Assembly: GCF_002001165.1 (NCBI RefSeq)
Contig: NZ_MUNQ01000007.1
Location: 248,001-312,000 of the forward strand
DNA from: Rhodanobacter sp. C05
GTDB taxonomy: Bacteria > Pseudomonadota > Gammaproteobacteria > Xanthomonadales > Rhodanobacteraceae
Direction: 5' to 3'
DNA length: 64,000 nucleotides
The stretch's first letter is position 1, and every line of letters starts with the position of its first letter. Under the pieces are notes generated by a model. The model was given only the letters and a program-made list of their open reading frames with translations. It was not told the DNA's origin and did no database searches. Made by a program: the position numbers and the translations under genes. Shown in pieces: positions 26,660 through 35,365 of the stretch.

Positions 26660-27820
26660 ATGCGCATCGGCATTGTCAGCGAAACGTATCCACCCGAAGT
26701 CAACGGTGTCGCACTGACCGTGCACAGTCTGGCCGCCGGGCTCGCCGCCCGCGGCCACCACGTGGATCTGATCCGTCCACGTCAGCCGAAACCCCACCCC
26801 GATGAACCCGGGATCCACGTACTCGATGTGCGCGGCAGCGCCCTGCCCCGTTACCCGGGACTGCGCTTTGGGCTGCCCGCCGGCCGCACACTGCGCCGGC
26901 ACTGGCAGCAGCAGCGCCCGGATGCGATCTACGTCGCTACCGAAGGCCCGCTCGGCTGGTCGGCCGTACGCGCAGCAGCGCGACTGGGCATTCCGATCAG
27001 CAGCGGCTTTCATACCCGCTTCGACAGCTACGCCGACCACTATGGCCTGGGCCTGCTCACGCCGGTGGTGCGCGGCTACCTTCGCCGCTTTCACCGGCGC
27101 GCCGCCGCGACCCTGGTGCCCACTGACGCACTCGCACAGGAGCTGCACACCATGGGTATCTCCAACGCCCGCCTGCTGCGCCGGGCTGTAGACACGCAAC
27201 TGTTCCACCCCAACCGGCGCGATGACAACCTGCGCGACGCCTGGGGCGCCGATGCCAGCACGCCGGTGGTGCTGTACGTGGGGCGTATCGCGCCGGAAAA
27301 GAATCTCGAGCTGGCCGTGCAGGCCTTTCGCGCCATCCAGCAACACATGCCACGCGCCCGTTATGTGTGGATCGGCGATGGCCCGGCACGCGCCGCGCTG
27401 GAAGCAGCCCATCCGGACTTCATCTTTGCCGGCGTGCAGCGTGGGGAAGCACTGGCACGACATGTCGCCAGCGCAGACCTGTTCCCGTTTCCCAGCCTCA
27501 GCGAAACCTTCGGCAATGTGATTCTCGAGGCATTGGCCGCCGGCCTGCCCGTGGTGGCCTATGCCGAAGGTGCAGCACGCGAACATCTGACTGACGGTGT
27601 CAACGGTTATTGCGTCGAGTCGGGCAACGCAGCGGCCTTCATCAACGCGGCAACCCGGCTGGCCAGCAATCCGGGCCTGATCCGGCACATGGGTCGCGCC
27701 GCGCATGCCGGCGTGGCCGGACTTTCACCGGATGCAGTGATCCGCGATTTCGAAACCCTCTTGCGCGAGATGGCCGAGGAGAACCTGCATGAACACATTG
27801 CCGCCGCTGCACACGCCTGA
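26660..27820 (+). CDS. GT4-family glycosyltransferase
   Basis: This 386-residue GT-B fold enzyme transfers a sugar from a nucleotide donor, probably to a lipid or glycan. The N-terminal acceptor domain shows RIGIVSETYPPEVNGVALTV, and the donor domain has VLYVGRIAPEKNLELAVQAF and the ExxxxxxxE motif SLSETFGNVILEALAAGLPV. The arrangement resembles PimB/MgtA-type transferases. A longer frame starts at 26573, but Met at 26660 begins the first beta strand. It overlaps the PAP2 phosphatase gene by 32 bases, suggesting a shared membrane-lipid role, such as glycolipid synthesis. Confidence 0.92.
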   Translation: MRIGIVSETYPPEVNGVALTVHSLAAGLAARGHHVDLIRPRQPKPHPDEPGIHVLDVRGSALPRYPGLRFGLPAGRTLRRHWQQQRPDAIYVATEGPLGWSAVRAAARLGIPISSGFHTRFDSYADHYGLGLLTPVVRGYLRRFHRRAAATLVPTDALAQELHTMGISNARLLRRAVDTQLFHPNRRDDNLRDAWGADASTPVVLYVGRIAPEKNLELAVQAFRAIQQHMPRARYVWIGDGPARAALEAAHPDFIFAGVQRGEALARHVASADLFPFPSLSETFGNVILEALAAGLPVVAYAEGAAREHLTDGVNGYCVESGNAAAFINAATRLASNPGLIRHMGRAAHAGVAGLSPDAVIRDFETLLREMAEENLHEHIAAAAHA

Positions 27821-28364
27821 GTTGTCGCTCGGATCAACACGTTTTGCGCTGGATCGCCGCGTCTGCGTGGCAGCCAATCGCTGGGGCGCACGACGCGCCG
27901 TGGGCCTGTTCTTCGGTGCCATCAGCCGGCTCGGCGACGGCATGTTCTGGTATGCACTGATGGCCGTGCTGGCCGTGGTCGGTGGCCAGCGAGGACTCGC
28001 CGCCGCCGCGCACATGGCAGCCACCGGACTGACTGCGTTATTGCTGTATCGCCTGCTGAAACGCTGGACGCGCCGGCCGCGACCTTACCGCGTCTGCCCG
28101 GGCGTGATCGCCCATGTGCCAGCACTGGATGAATTCAGCTTTCCATCGGGGCATACCTTGCAGGCGGTGAGCTTCAGCATCGTCGCACTGGCCTGGTATC
28201 CGCACCTCGCACCGCTGCTGCTCGGTTTTACTGCGCTGGTTGCTGCTTCGCGCGTGATCCTTGGCCTGCACTATCCCAGCGACGTGCTCGCGGCAATCCT
28301 CATCGGCAGCGGGCTGGGCGCTTCGTCGCTGTGGCTGTTGTCGCTGGCAACGAAACTGGCCTGA
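27789..28364 (+). CDS. PAP2-family membrane phosphatase
   Basis: This 191-residue integral membrane protein carries the three type-2 phosphatidic acid phosphatase motifs: KRWTRRPRPYR (KxxxxxxRP), FPSGHTLQ (PSGH) and SRVILGLHYPSDV (SRxxxxxHxxxD). It probably removes phosphate from a lipid phosphate or diphosphate, such as undecaprenyl diphosphate or phosphatidylglycerophosphate. It is translationally coupled to the upstream glycosyltransferase by overlap. Downstream is a repeat-rich convergent region. Confidence 0.93.
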   Translation: MNTLPPLHTPELSLGSTRFALDRRVCVAANRWGARRAVGLFFGAISRLGDGMFWYALMAVLAVVGGQRGLAAAAHMAATGLTALLLYRLLKRWTRRPRPYRVCPGVIAHVPALDEFSFPSGHTLQAVSFSIVALAWYPHLAPLLLGFTALVAASRVILGLHYPSDVLAAILIGSGLGASSLWLLSLATKLA

Positions 28365-28403
28365 ACTTGCACCACCACTGAGCAGCATTTGCGCACGCTG
28401 TCA

Positions 28404-28769
28404 CAAGCGCCTTTGTGGTCAGACAGATAGCGTACTTGTCCACAGGCTTTACCGGTCACGCTCCACAATCGCTGTGGATTACTGCGCATCGAACTGGCTG
28501 GCACTGCGCAAAATGTCAGCATGCCGTGCCAAGTGCCTGTCGACAAAAGGGCTGAGCAAGGTTGTCCACAGGCTTTCATGACGGGCATGCACAGTTGCTG
28601 TGGAAAACTGTGCCGCCGGATACGACGCTCCCCATGCGTCACTCGTCGTTGTTGCGTTACACGCCTGTGCAATTCCTGACCAGTGCGTAGCAAGTGCCTG
28701 ATCGACAAGCGGCAGATGTGTTTTGTCCACAGGCTTTACCTGCAGGCTTCCACATTGGCTGTGGAAAAC
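28404..28769. repeat. Three-copy tandem repeat module with DnaA-box-like sites
   Basis: Three modules begin with CAAGYGCCT at 28404, 28530 and 28691. In each, TTGTCCACAGGCTTT follows exactly 32 bases later (28436, 28562, 28723), and GCTGTGGA a further 35 or 36 bases on (28471, 28598, 28758). The two elements form an inverted pair (TCCACAG/CTGTGGA). TTGTCCACA is one base from the DnaA box TTATCCACA; the opposite-strand partners read TAATCCACA, TTTTCCACA and TTTTCCACA. Unit lengths (126 and 161 bases) differ only in the spacer after the core. The region lies between convergent genes and has no coding potential. Confidence 0.8.
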
Positions 28770-28794
28770 CCATGCACAGAAAACCGGGACGCGA

Positions 28795-28823
28795 AAACGA
28801 CGATGCCGCCTGACGGCGGCATC
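28795..28823 (-). terminator. Terminator candidate of accD
   Basis: On the minus strand a 9-bp stem (GATGCCGCC/GGCGGCATC, 28802-28810 and 28815-28823) is followed by GTCGTTTTCG. It lies 22 bases after the accD stop codon. Confidence 0.75.
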
Positions 28824-28844
28824 GCTATGCACAACGGCACATCA

Positions 28845-29714
28845 TCAGGCCGCGCGCGGCGCCTTCATCAGAATGCCGAGCAGGTCGGCCAGCTTGTCGC
28901 GCATCTCGCGGCGGTCGACGATCAGATCGATCGCCCCGTGCTCGACCAGGAACTCCGAACGCTGGAAGCCTTCCGGCAAGGTTTCGCGCACGGTCTGCTC
29001 GATCACACGCGGACCGGCAAAACCGATCAGCGCCTTCGGCTCGCCGATGTTGATGTCGCCGAGCATCGCCAGACTGGCCGACACGCCGCCGGTGGTCGGA
29101 TTGGTCAGCACGCTGATGTACGGCACGCCGGCATCGCGCAGGCGCGCCAGCGCAGCCGAGGTCTTGGCCATCTGCATCAGCGAGAACAGTGCTTCCTGCA
29201 TGCGCGCACCGCCGGTGGCAGAGAAGCACACCAGTGCGCTCTTGTCGGCCAGTGCGCGTTCGGCGGCACGCGCGAATTTCTCGCCGACCACCGAACCCAT
29301 CGAACCGCCCATGTAGGCGAACTCGAACGCCACCGCCATCAGCGGACGACCCTTGAGCTTGCCGCTCATCGCCAGCAGCGCATCCTTCTCGCCGAGCTTT
29401 TTCTGCGTGGCGACGATGCGGTCGCGATACTTCTTGGAGTCGCGGAATTTCAGCGGATCGGTAGGCTCCAGGCTGGCCCACAGCTCCTGCGCGGAACCTT
29501 CATCGAGCAAGGTATCCAGTCGCATGCGCGCACTGATGTAGTGATGATGGCCGCATTTCGGGCACACCATCAGGTTGCGTTCGAGTTCCGGCCGGTACAG
29601 CACGGTGCCGCAACCGCCGCACTTCTCCCACACGCCTTCGGGTACCGAACCCTTGCCGCCGTTCGTACCCTGCGGGCGGGTGCGCGGGTTCATGATTTTC
29701 TGCAGCCAATTCAT
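28845..29714 (-). CDS. accD: Acetyl-CoA carboxylase carboxyltransferase beta subunit
   Basis: This 289-residue subunit, with AccA, transfers carboxyl from biotin to acetyl-CoA to make malonyl-CoA. The N-terminal four-Cys zinc ribbon is clear (CGGC near residue 33, CPKC near 52). The carboxyltransferase core includes [19 protein letters not shown] and [18 protein letters not shown]. It lies 50 bases after trpA, the order found in many gammaproteobacteria. Confidence 0.98.
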   Translation of the reverse strand: MNWLQKIMNPRTRPQGTNGGKGSVPEGVWEKCGGCGTVLYRPELERNLMVCPKCGHHHYISARMRLDTLLDEGSAQELWASLEPTDPLKFRDSKKYRDRIVATQKKLGEKDALLAMSGKLKGRPLMAVAFEFAYMGGSMGSVVGEKFARAAERALADKSALVCFSATGGARMQEALFSLMQMAKTSAALARLRDAGVPYISVLTNPTTGGVSASLAMLGDINIGEPKALIGFAGPRVIEQTVRETLPEGFQRSEFLVEHGAIDLIVDRREMRDKLADLLGILMKAPRAA

Positions 29715-29764
29715 CGCATCACCCTACCATTCTTGAGCGCACCACCCGCAGGTGGCACGCCTTC

Positions 29765-30565
29765 TCAATGCGCATCGAGCGCAGTGCGGATCGGCGCGAG
29801 AAACTCGCAAACCCGCACGGTTATCTCTTCGGCATCCTTCGCCTCGGCCAGCCGCTCGACCAGCGCACTGCCGATCACCACGGCATCGGCAAAACCGGCA
29901 ATCGCCACCGCACTCGCCGCATCGCGGATGCCAAAGCCTACCGCTACCGGTGCCTTCGCGTGGGCGCGGATATCCGCCACGCGCGCGGCGATATCGCCGG
30001 TACTCAAGTGTGCCGCACCAGTGATGCCGGCAAACGAGACATAGTACAGGAAACCCTCGGCCAACTCGCACAGCTGCAACATACGCGCGGGTGCGGTAGT
30101 CGGTGCAGCAAGCAATATCTGCTGCAGGCCGGCGTCGCGCAGCGGCTGCAACACGGCCGATTCTTCCAGCGGGCAATCCACCAGCAGCACGCCATCGACA
30201 CCTGCCTGTACGGCTTCCTGTGCGAAGCGCGCATAGCCGTGGATCTCGACCGGATTCAGGTAGCCCATCAGCACGATCGGTGTGTCCGTATCACGCTGGC
30301 GGAACGCGGTGACCCAGCCCAGCACTTCGTTGAGGCCAACACCCTTTGCGATCGCCCGTTCGCTGGCGTGCTGGATCACCGGGCCATCCGCCATCGGGTC
30401 GGAAAACGGCACACCCAACTCGATCAGGTCGGCACCGGCATCGACCAGAGCATGCATCAACGCCACCATGTGCTCGGGTGACGGATCGCCCGCGGTGACG
30501 AACGGAATCAGGCCGGTGCGATGGGCGGCTTTCAAGGCGGCGAAACGACGGTCGATGCGGCTCAT
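29765..30565 (-). CDS. trpA: Tryptophan synthase alpha subunit
   Basis: This 266-residue TIM-barrel subunit cleaves indole-3-glycerol phosphate, passing indole to TrpB. The catalytic Glu and Asp are in [16 protein letters not shown] (near residues 49 and 60), and [11 protein letters not shown] is part of the phosphate site. The frame is open far upstream through trpB, but Met at 30565 overlaps the trpB stop by 4 bases (ATGA) and yields [18 protein letters not shown]. Confidence 0.98.
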   Translation of the reverse strand: MSRIDRRFAALKAAHRTGLIPFVTAGDPSPEHMVALMHALVDAGADLIELGVPFSDPMADGPVIQHASERAIAKGVGLNEVLGWVTAFRQRDTDTPIVLMGYLNPVEIHGYARFAQEAVQAGVDGVLLVDCPLEESAVLQPLRDAGLQQILLAAPTTAPARMLQLCELAEGFLYYVSFAGITGAAHLSTGDIAARVADIRAHAKAPVAVGFGIRDAASAVAIAGFADAVVIGSALVERLAEAKDAEEITVRVCEFLAPIRTALDAH

Positions 30566-31773
30566 ACCTCGACTCCTTCGCGCGCGGCGATCGTATGCAC
30601 GTCCTTGTCGCCACGGCCGGAGAGATTGCACAACACGATGCCGTCCTTCGGATACTCGCGCGCCAGCTTGATCGCCTGCGCCACCGCGTGGCTGGATTCC
30701 AGCGCAGCCAGAATGCCTTCGGTACGCGCCAGCAAGTGGAACGCTTCCATCGCCTCGTCGTCGGTCACTCCGACGTAGTCGGCGCGACCGGCATCCTTGA
30801 GGAAAGCATGCTCGGGACCGACGCCGGGATAATCGAGTCCGGCCGAGATCGAATGCGTTTCGGTGATCTGGCCGTTGTCGTCGCACAGCACATAGGTGCG
30901 GTTGCCGTGTAGTACACCGGGCCTGCCAGCAGCCAGCGACGCGGCGTGATGTCCCGTCGCGATGCCCTCGCCGGCCGCCTCGGCGCCAACCATGCGCACA
31001 TCCGCGTCGTTGAGGAACGCGTGGAACAGGCCGATCGCATTGGAGCCGCCGCCGACGCAGGCGGTCAGCACGTCCGGCAAGCGGCCGTACTGCTCCAGCA
31101 TCTGCGCACGTGCCTCGCGGCCGACGATCGCGTTGAAGTCGCGTACCATCAGCGGATACGGATGCGGGCCGGCTACGGTGCCGATGATGTAGAAGGTGTC
31201 GGCGACGTTGGTGACCCAGTCGCGCATCGCCTCGTTCAGCGCATCCTTCAGCGTCTTCGAGCCAGACGTCACCGGCACGACTTCCGCGCCGAGCAGCTTC
31301 ATGCGGTAGACGTTGATCTTCTGCCGCTCGATATCGACCGCGCCCATGTAGACCACGCACTTCAGGCCGAGTCGCGCGGCCACCGTGGCGCTGGCCACGC
31401 CGTGCTGGCCGGCACCGGTCTCGGCGATGATGCGCGGCTTCCCCATGCGCTTGGCAACCAGTGCCTGGCCCACGGTGTTGTTGATCTTGTGCGCACCGGT
31501 GTGGTTCAGATCCTCGCGCTTGAACAGGATGCGCGCACCGCCGACGTGCTGCGACAGCCGCTCGGCGTGATAGATCGGGCTGGGCCGGCCGACGTAATGC
31601 TTCAAGTCACGATCGAGCTCGGCGATGAATTCCGGATCATCGCGCAGGCGCAGATACGCTTCGGTCAGTTCGGCCAGCGGCGCCATCAGCGTCTCGGCCA
31701 CATACATGCCGCCGTAGTTGCCGAAGCGTCCGTGCGCATCGGGCCAGGCGTGGAAATCGTCGATCGTGGGCAT
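30562..31773 (-). CDS. trpB: Tryptophan synthase beta subunit
   Basis: This 403-residue PLP enzyme condenses indole with serine to tryptophan. The PLP lysine lies in [12 protein letters not shown] (near residue 87), the catalytic-loop motif is [11 protein letters not shown], and the phosphate loop is [10 protein letters not shown]. The frame reaches 31833, but Met at 31773 gives the usual start. It is divergent from a LysR-type regulator across 130 bases, the arrangement known for TrpI-controlled trpBA in pseudomonads. Confidence 0.98.
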   Translation of the reverse strand: MPTIDDFHAWPDAHGRFGNYGGMYVAETLMAPLAELTEAYLRLRDDPEFIAELDRDLKHYVGRPSPIYHAERLSQHVGGARILFKREDLNHTGAHKINNTVGQALVAKRMGKPRIIAETGAGQHGVASATVAARLGLKCVVYMGAVDIERQKINVYRMKLLGAEVVPVTSGSKTLKDALNEAMRDWVTNVADTFYIIGTVAGPHPYPLMVRDFNAIVGREARAQMLEQYGRLPDVLTACVGGGSNAIGLFHAFLNDADVRMVGAEAAGEGIATGHHAASLAAGRPGVLHGNRTYVLCDDNGQITETHSISAGLDYPGVGPEHAFLKDAGRADYVGVTDDEAMEAFHLLARTEGILAALESSHAVAQAIKLAREYPKDGIVLCNLSGRGDKDVHTIAAREGVEV

Positions 31774-31879
31774 TACCGTCACTCGTCTCGGGGAAACCGC
31801 CGCCGCGCCCGCGCGCTGCGGCAAGGCGCCCACCGTAGCGCAGTGGGGTGCCTGGCAAAAGCGATAAGATCACCGCGAC

Positions 31880-31898
31880 CTGTCAGAAAAACTCACAG
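31880..31898. promoter_or_regulatory. LysR-type operator candidate between trpB and lysR
   Basis: CTGTCAG-AAAAA-CTCACAG (31880-31898) is an inverted repeat with one mismatched pair, six bases before the lysR ATG. LysR regulators commonly bind such sites in the shared divergent promoter. Its position near the regulator start suits autoregulation. Confidence 0.4.
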
Positions 31899-31903
31899 AT
31901 ACC

Positions 31904-32794
31904 ATGTCCCGCGAACTGCCTTCGCTGAATGCCATGCGTGCCTTCGAGGCCACAGCCCGTCTGGAAAGCGTGAGCCATGCCGCTGCCGAACTGCATGTAA
32001 CCCACGGCGCGGTCAGCCGGCAAATCCGTGCGCTGGAAACCGAGCTGGGCGTACCACTGTTCGGCCGCGAAGGACGTGGGCTGACGCTGACTCCTGCGGG
32101 CCGCCAGTTGCGCGATGGCGCCGCCAGTGCCTTCGCGCAACTGCGCCAGACCTGCGACAAGCTGCGCCGCGAGACGAGCCAGGCACCGCTCGTGCTCGGC
32201 TGTTCCGGCAGTGTGCTGGCACGCTGGGTGATTCCACGGCTGGAACGGCTGGGCCGCGACCTGCCCGACCTGAAACTGCATCTGTCTGCCGTCGAGGATC
32301 TACCCACGCCTGCCCTGCCCGGCCTGGACGCCGCCCTGCTGCTGGCCGAACCGCCGTGGCCGGCGACATGGCAGGCACATGTGCTGTCACCGGAGCGGAT
32401 CGGCCCCGTGCTCAGCCCGCGCCATCCACGCTATGCCAGCCTGCGCAAGGCCAGTGCGAGCACGCTGTGCAAGGAAGCACTGCTGCATACGGCCTCGCGC
32501 CCACAAGCATGGCCGGCGTGGGCGCGTGCGCAGCGGATCGCCGCACGTCGGCTGCATTACGGGCAATCGTTCGAGCATCTCTACTATCTGCTGGAAGCGG
32601 CTGTGGCCGGCCTCGGCGTGGCGATCGCACCGCAGCCGCTGGTAGCCGACGACCTCGCCGCCGGCCGGCTGGTCGCGCCGTGGGGCTTCCGCACCACGCG
32701 GGCCAGCTGGGTGCTATGCGCACCAAGGCGTGCCAGCGATGTGCGTCTGGCCGCGCTGACGAACTGGCTGCAACGAGAACTGGCAGAGGCTTGA
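31904..32794 (+). CDS. LysR-family regulator, TrpI/GcvA-like
   Basis: This 296-residue LysR-type regulator has an N-terminal winged HTH ([20 protein letters not shown], then [15 protein letters not shown]) and a C-terminal effector domain (about 90-296). It is transcribed divergently from trpBA, and its N-terminus resembles the TrpI/GcvA subgroup. In Pseudomonas TrpI activates trpBA in response to indoleglycerol phosphate; the same role is inferred here. It is convergent with the cupin gene, only 12 bases apart. Confidence 0.9.
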   Translation: MSRELPSLNAMRAFEATARLESVSHAAAELHVTHGAVSRQIRALETELGVPLFGREGRGLTLTPAGRQLRDGAASAFAQLRQTCDKLRRETSQAPLVLGCSGSVLARWVIPRLERLGRDLPDLKLHLSAVEDLPTPALPGLDAALLLAEPPWPATWQAHVLSPERIGPVLSPRHPRYASLRKASASTLCKEALLHTASRPQAWPAWARAQRIAARRLHYGQSFEHLYYLLEAAVAGLGVAIAPQPLVADDLAAGRLVAPWGFRTTRASWVLCAPRRASDVRLAALTNWLQRELAEA

Positions 32795-32806
32795 AGCCGC
32801 GCCGCG

Positions 32807-33841
32807 TCAGAGGTTCAGGCGCGCGCCCTGCTTCAACTGTTCCACCGTTTCAGGTGTCAACGGACCGAGCACGCCGCGGCGATGCTCGGGAATGTGCGCA
32901 ATGGCCTCTTCGTCGCCAAACACATAGTGGTCCAGCAAATTCTTCCAGCCGGCCCGCTCAGCAGGCGGCAGCGTGCGGAAGGCGAGCAGGCAGTGGTACA
33001 GCGCAGCCCGTGCATGACCCGTGGTGAAACCCTCAACCTGCACAGGACTCCACCAGTAGTTCACCAGCGCGTTGAGCTGTCCGAGCGACTCGACGTTGTG
33101 CCACCACAGGGGCGGCATGTAGATCGCATCGCCCGGATGCAGCTCGGCCACCTGCGCGGTAGCCAGCGCCAGTCTCAGGCGCGGGTAACGCGGGTCGTCC
33201 GGCCGGTCCAGCCGGGCCATGCTGATCGCCGCGCCGGTGGGTGCGAAATCCAGCGGGCCAATGTAGAGATTGGGCAACTGTTCCGGCGGGAACAGTGTGA
33301 AGCGGCGCGAGCCGCATACCACGCAGGCGATGTTGTGCTGCGAGTCGAAATGCGTGGGCGTGGTGACTTGGTTGCCCATCCACAGCCGCGGTTCCACCTT
33401 CGGATCGAGAAAGGGCAACGCATGCTCCGCGAGGAATCCGGGCAGGCAATCGCGGATCGGCGCGCTCTGGATCACCATCCCCGGCGCGTTGTCGCGCCGG
33501 CTGTAACTGGCCAGCCGCTGCAGGCCGAGGGTCACCGGCACCTTGAAGTGCTGGTAGCTGAGGTCGCTCATGTCCGGCGCGTAGCCGATGATGCCATCGG
33601 CATCCGGCGCGATCATCAGCGTGCTCACGTCGGCACCGTTGTCCAGCTCAGCCAGTCGCTGCGCGAAGGCGGTATCCGACTGCCGCGCCAGCTTCACGAT
33701 AGGCCAGTCGTTCACCAAACCGCGAATCACCAGCGGGCGGTCGCGGCCCAGCACGTCGTCGAGGCCAAACGGGCGATCGCCGCTGGCGTGGCATTCCTCG
33801 ATGGCGGCGGGTGCGGGGATCGCATCGGAAAGTTCACTCAT
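32807..33841 (-). CDS. Cupin-like (JmjC/Cupin_8) Fe(II) oxygenase family protein
   Basis: This 344-residue protein has the Cupin_8/JmjC fold of 2-oxoglutarate/Fe(II) oxygenases. The HxD pair is in THFDSQHNIACVV (near residue 160) and the distal His in MPPLWWHNVESLG (near 240). FTLFPPEQLPNLYIGPLDF is typical. Related proteins hydroxylate protein side chains, but the substrate here is unknown. It overlaps trpF by 4 bases, so it is embedded in a tryptophan-gene transcript between trpF and trpBA. The long upstream frame to 33955 is a by-product of trpF. Confidence 0.88.
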   Translation of the reverse strand: MSELSDAIPAPAAIEECHASGDRPFGLDDVLGRDRPLVIRGLVNDWPIVKLARQSDTAFAQRLAELDNGADVSTLMIAPDADGIIGYAPDMSDLSYQHFKVPVTLGLQRLASYSRRDNAPGMVIQSAPIRDCLPGFLAEHALPFLDPKVEPRLWMGNQVTTPTHFDSQHNIACVVCGSRRFTLFPPEQLPNLYIGPLDFAPTGAAISMARLDRPDDPRYPRLRLALATAQVAELHPGDAIYMPPLWWHNVESLGQLNALVNYWWSPVQVEGFTTGHARAALYHCLLAFRTLPPAERAGWKNLLDHYVFGDEEAIAHIPEHRRGVLGPLTPETVEQLKQGARLNL

Positions 33842-34479
33842 GATTGTTCTTCCGTCCTGTCCGCGGCACGCACGGCAGCCATAAAGCCCATCAGCCTGCT
33901 CGCATCCTTGATGCCTGGTGCCGATTCCACACCGCTGGCCACATCGACCGCCCACGGCCGCGCCATGCGGATCGCCGCGCCCACGTTGCCCGCATGCAGG
34001 CCGCCAGCAAGAATCAGCGGCTGCGCGAGGTCATGCGGCAGCAGAGACCAGTCGAACGCCTTGCCGCTGCCACCGGCCTCGCCTAGGCCGTGACCATCCA
34101 GCAGCAGCCCCACCGCGCCGGGGTGGGCGCGCAGCTGCGGCAAAGCCGCCGTGCCCTCGCCCATGGCGATGGCCTTGAGCCAAGGGCGGCGGAACTGCGC
34201 GCACCAGTCGTCGCGCTCGTCGCCGTGGAACTGCAGCAGGTCCGGCTGCACCGCCGCAATCACCTCCTCGACGAAGGCCGCCTCGTCGTCCATGAACAGT
34301 GCCACGCAGGCGACGAATGGCGGCAGTGTGCGACGGATCGTCTGCGCCTGCGTAATCGTCACCCGCCGTTTGCTGTTCCCGGTGAACACCACGCCGATAG
34401 CATCGGCGCCAAGCCTGGCCGCCAGCAGGGCGTCCTCGACGCGGGTCATGCCGCAGCACTTGATGCGTGTTCGTGTCAT
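33838..34479 (-). CDS. trpF: Phosphoribosylanthranilate isomerase
   Basis: This 213-residue TIM-barrel enzyme performs the Amadori rearrangement of phosphoribosylanthranilate in tryptophan synthesis. The catalytic Cys is in RIKCCGMTR (near residue 8) and the Asp in [17 protein letters not shown] (near 127). AGGLHAGNV and [12 protein letters not shown] bind phosphate. It overlaps truA and the cupin gene by 4 bases each. Confidence 0.97.
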   Translation of the reverse strand: MTRTRIKCCGMTRVEDALLAARLGADAIGVVFTGNSKRRVTITQAQTIRRTLPPFVACVALFMDDEAAFVEEVIAAVQPDLLQFHGDERDDWCAQFRRPWLKAIAMGEGTAALPQLRAHPGAVGLLLDGHGLGEAGGSGKAFDWSLLPHDLAQPLILAGGLHAGNVGAAIRMARPWAVDVASGVESAPGIKDASRLMGFMAAVRAADRTEEQS

Positions 34480-35258
34480 TCGCCGGCACCTGCGAGGCAG
34501 ACTTCCATTGGCAAGCCCCAGTAAGTCTCATAGCGCGGACCGACAAAGGTCAGCCCGGTGGCCGGCGCGGTCGGCCCGGCCAGCTGGCGGTCGCAGCCCG
34601 CGAGCAATTCGGCCACCCATTCAACCGGCTGTTCACCGCGACCGATCGGCAGCAGCGAACCCACGATATTGCGCACCATGTGATGCAGGAAGGCATTCGC
34701 CTCGATCTCGACGAAGACCTGCTCGCCTTCGCGTCGCACGCTCACCGCCAGCACCGTGCGACGCGGATGCGTTGCCTGGCACGAAAGTGCGCGAAACGCG
34801 CTGAAGTCGTGCTCACCCAACAAAACCTGTGCCGCCTGATGCATGCGTTCGGCGTCCAGTGGCAGACGCTCCCAGGTGACGTAGCGCGCATCCAGCGCCG
34901 CGCGTACCGGTCGATTGAGTATCTGATAGCGATAGCGACGGCTGCGCGCGGCGTAGCGCGCATGGAAGCTTTCCAGCACCGGCTGCGCCCACAACACGGC
35001 CACGCTGGCGGGCAGATTGGAACACGTACCCAGAACCCAGCCGCGCATGTCACGCCCGGCTTCGCTGTCGAAATGCACTACCTGGCAACGGCCATGCACA
35101 CCGGCATCGGTGCGCCCGGCGCAGCTGATTTCAACCGAGTGCGCAGCAACCTTCGACAGCGCCTGCTCCACCGCTCCCTGCACGCTGGCGTCGACTTTCA
35201 GGCGCTGCCAGCCGGAAAAGTCGGTGCCGTCGTATTCGATGCCGAGAGCAATACGCAT
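34476..35258 (-). CDS. truA: tRNA pseudouridine(38-40) synthase
   Basis: This 260-residue enzyme makes pseudouridine at positions 38-40 of the tRNA anticodon arm. The catalytic Asp is in [11 protein letters not shown] (near residue 51). Other family regions are [16 protein letters not shown] and [14 protein letters not shown]. The frame extends to 35345, but Met at 35258 gives the conserved start [17 protein letters not shown]. Its stop overlaps trpF by 4 bases. Confidence 0.97.
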   Translation of the reverse strand: MRIALGIEYDGTDFSGWQRLKVDASVQGAVEQALSKVAAHSVEISCAGRTDAGVHGRCQVVHFDSEAGRDMRGWVLGTCSNLPASVAVLWAQPVLESFHARYAARSRRYRYQILNRPVRAALDARYVTWERLPLDAERMHQAAQVLLGEHDFSAFRALSCQATHPRRTVLAVSVRREGEQVFVEIEANAFLHHMVRNIVGSLLPIGRGEQPVEWVAELLAGCDRQLAGPTAPATGLTFVGPRYETYWGLPMEVCLAGAGE

Positions 35259-35308
35259 GAGGTTGTGCAAGGGCCTGCTGAAGGCATTCAAGATTAGCAG
35301 CCCATCAA

Positions 35309-35341
35309 CGAAATCGGGCCGGCAAAGCCGACCCGATTTCG
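35309..35341. other. Strong hairpin between fimV and truA
   Basis: CGAAATCGGG (35309-35318) and CCCGATTTCG (35332-35341) are perfect 10-bp arms. An inner GGC/GCC extension closes around AAA. No T-tract follows on the minus strand, so it may be a partial terminator or a processing or stability element between fimV and truA. Confidence 0.6.
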
Positions 35342-35365
35342 TCATGTCAAGGCGCTTGCCGCAGT

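Noticed and set aside
28404-28769. CRISPR array at the 28.4-kb repeats
   Set aside because: Three imperfect units with 126- and 161-base periods and no short uniform repeats or cas genes.
31880-31898. LexA box between trpB and lysR
   Set aside because: CTGT and ACAG are spaced by 11 bases, not 8, and the setting fits a LysR-type site.
30946-33027. Long plus-strand open frame antisense to trpB and overlapping lysR
   Set aside because: No similarity, Arg/Ala-rich shadow composition, and it contradicts trpB and lysR, which are clearly real.
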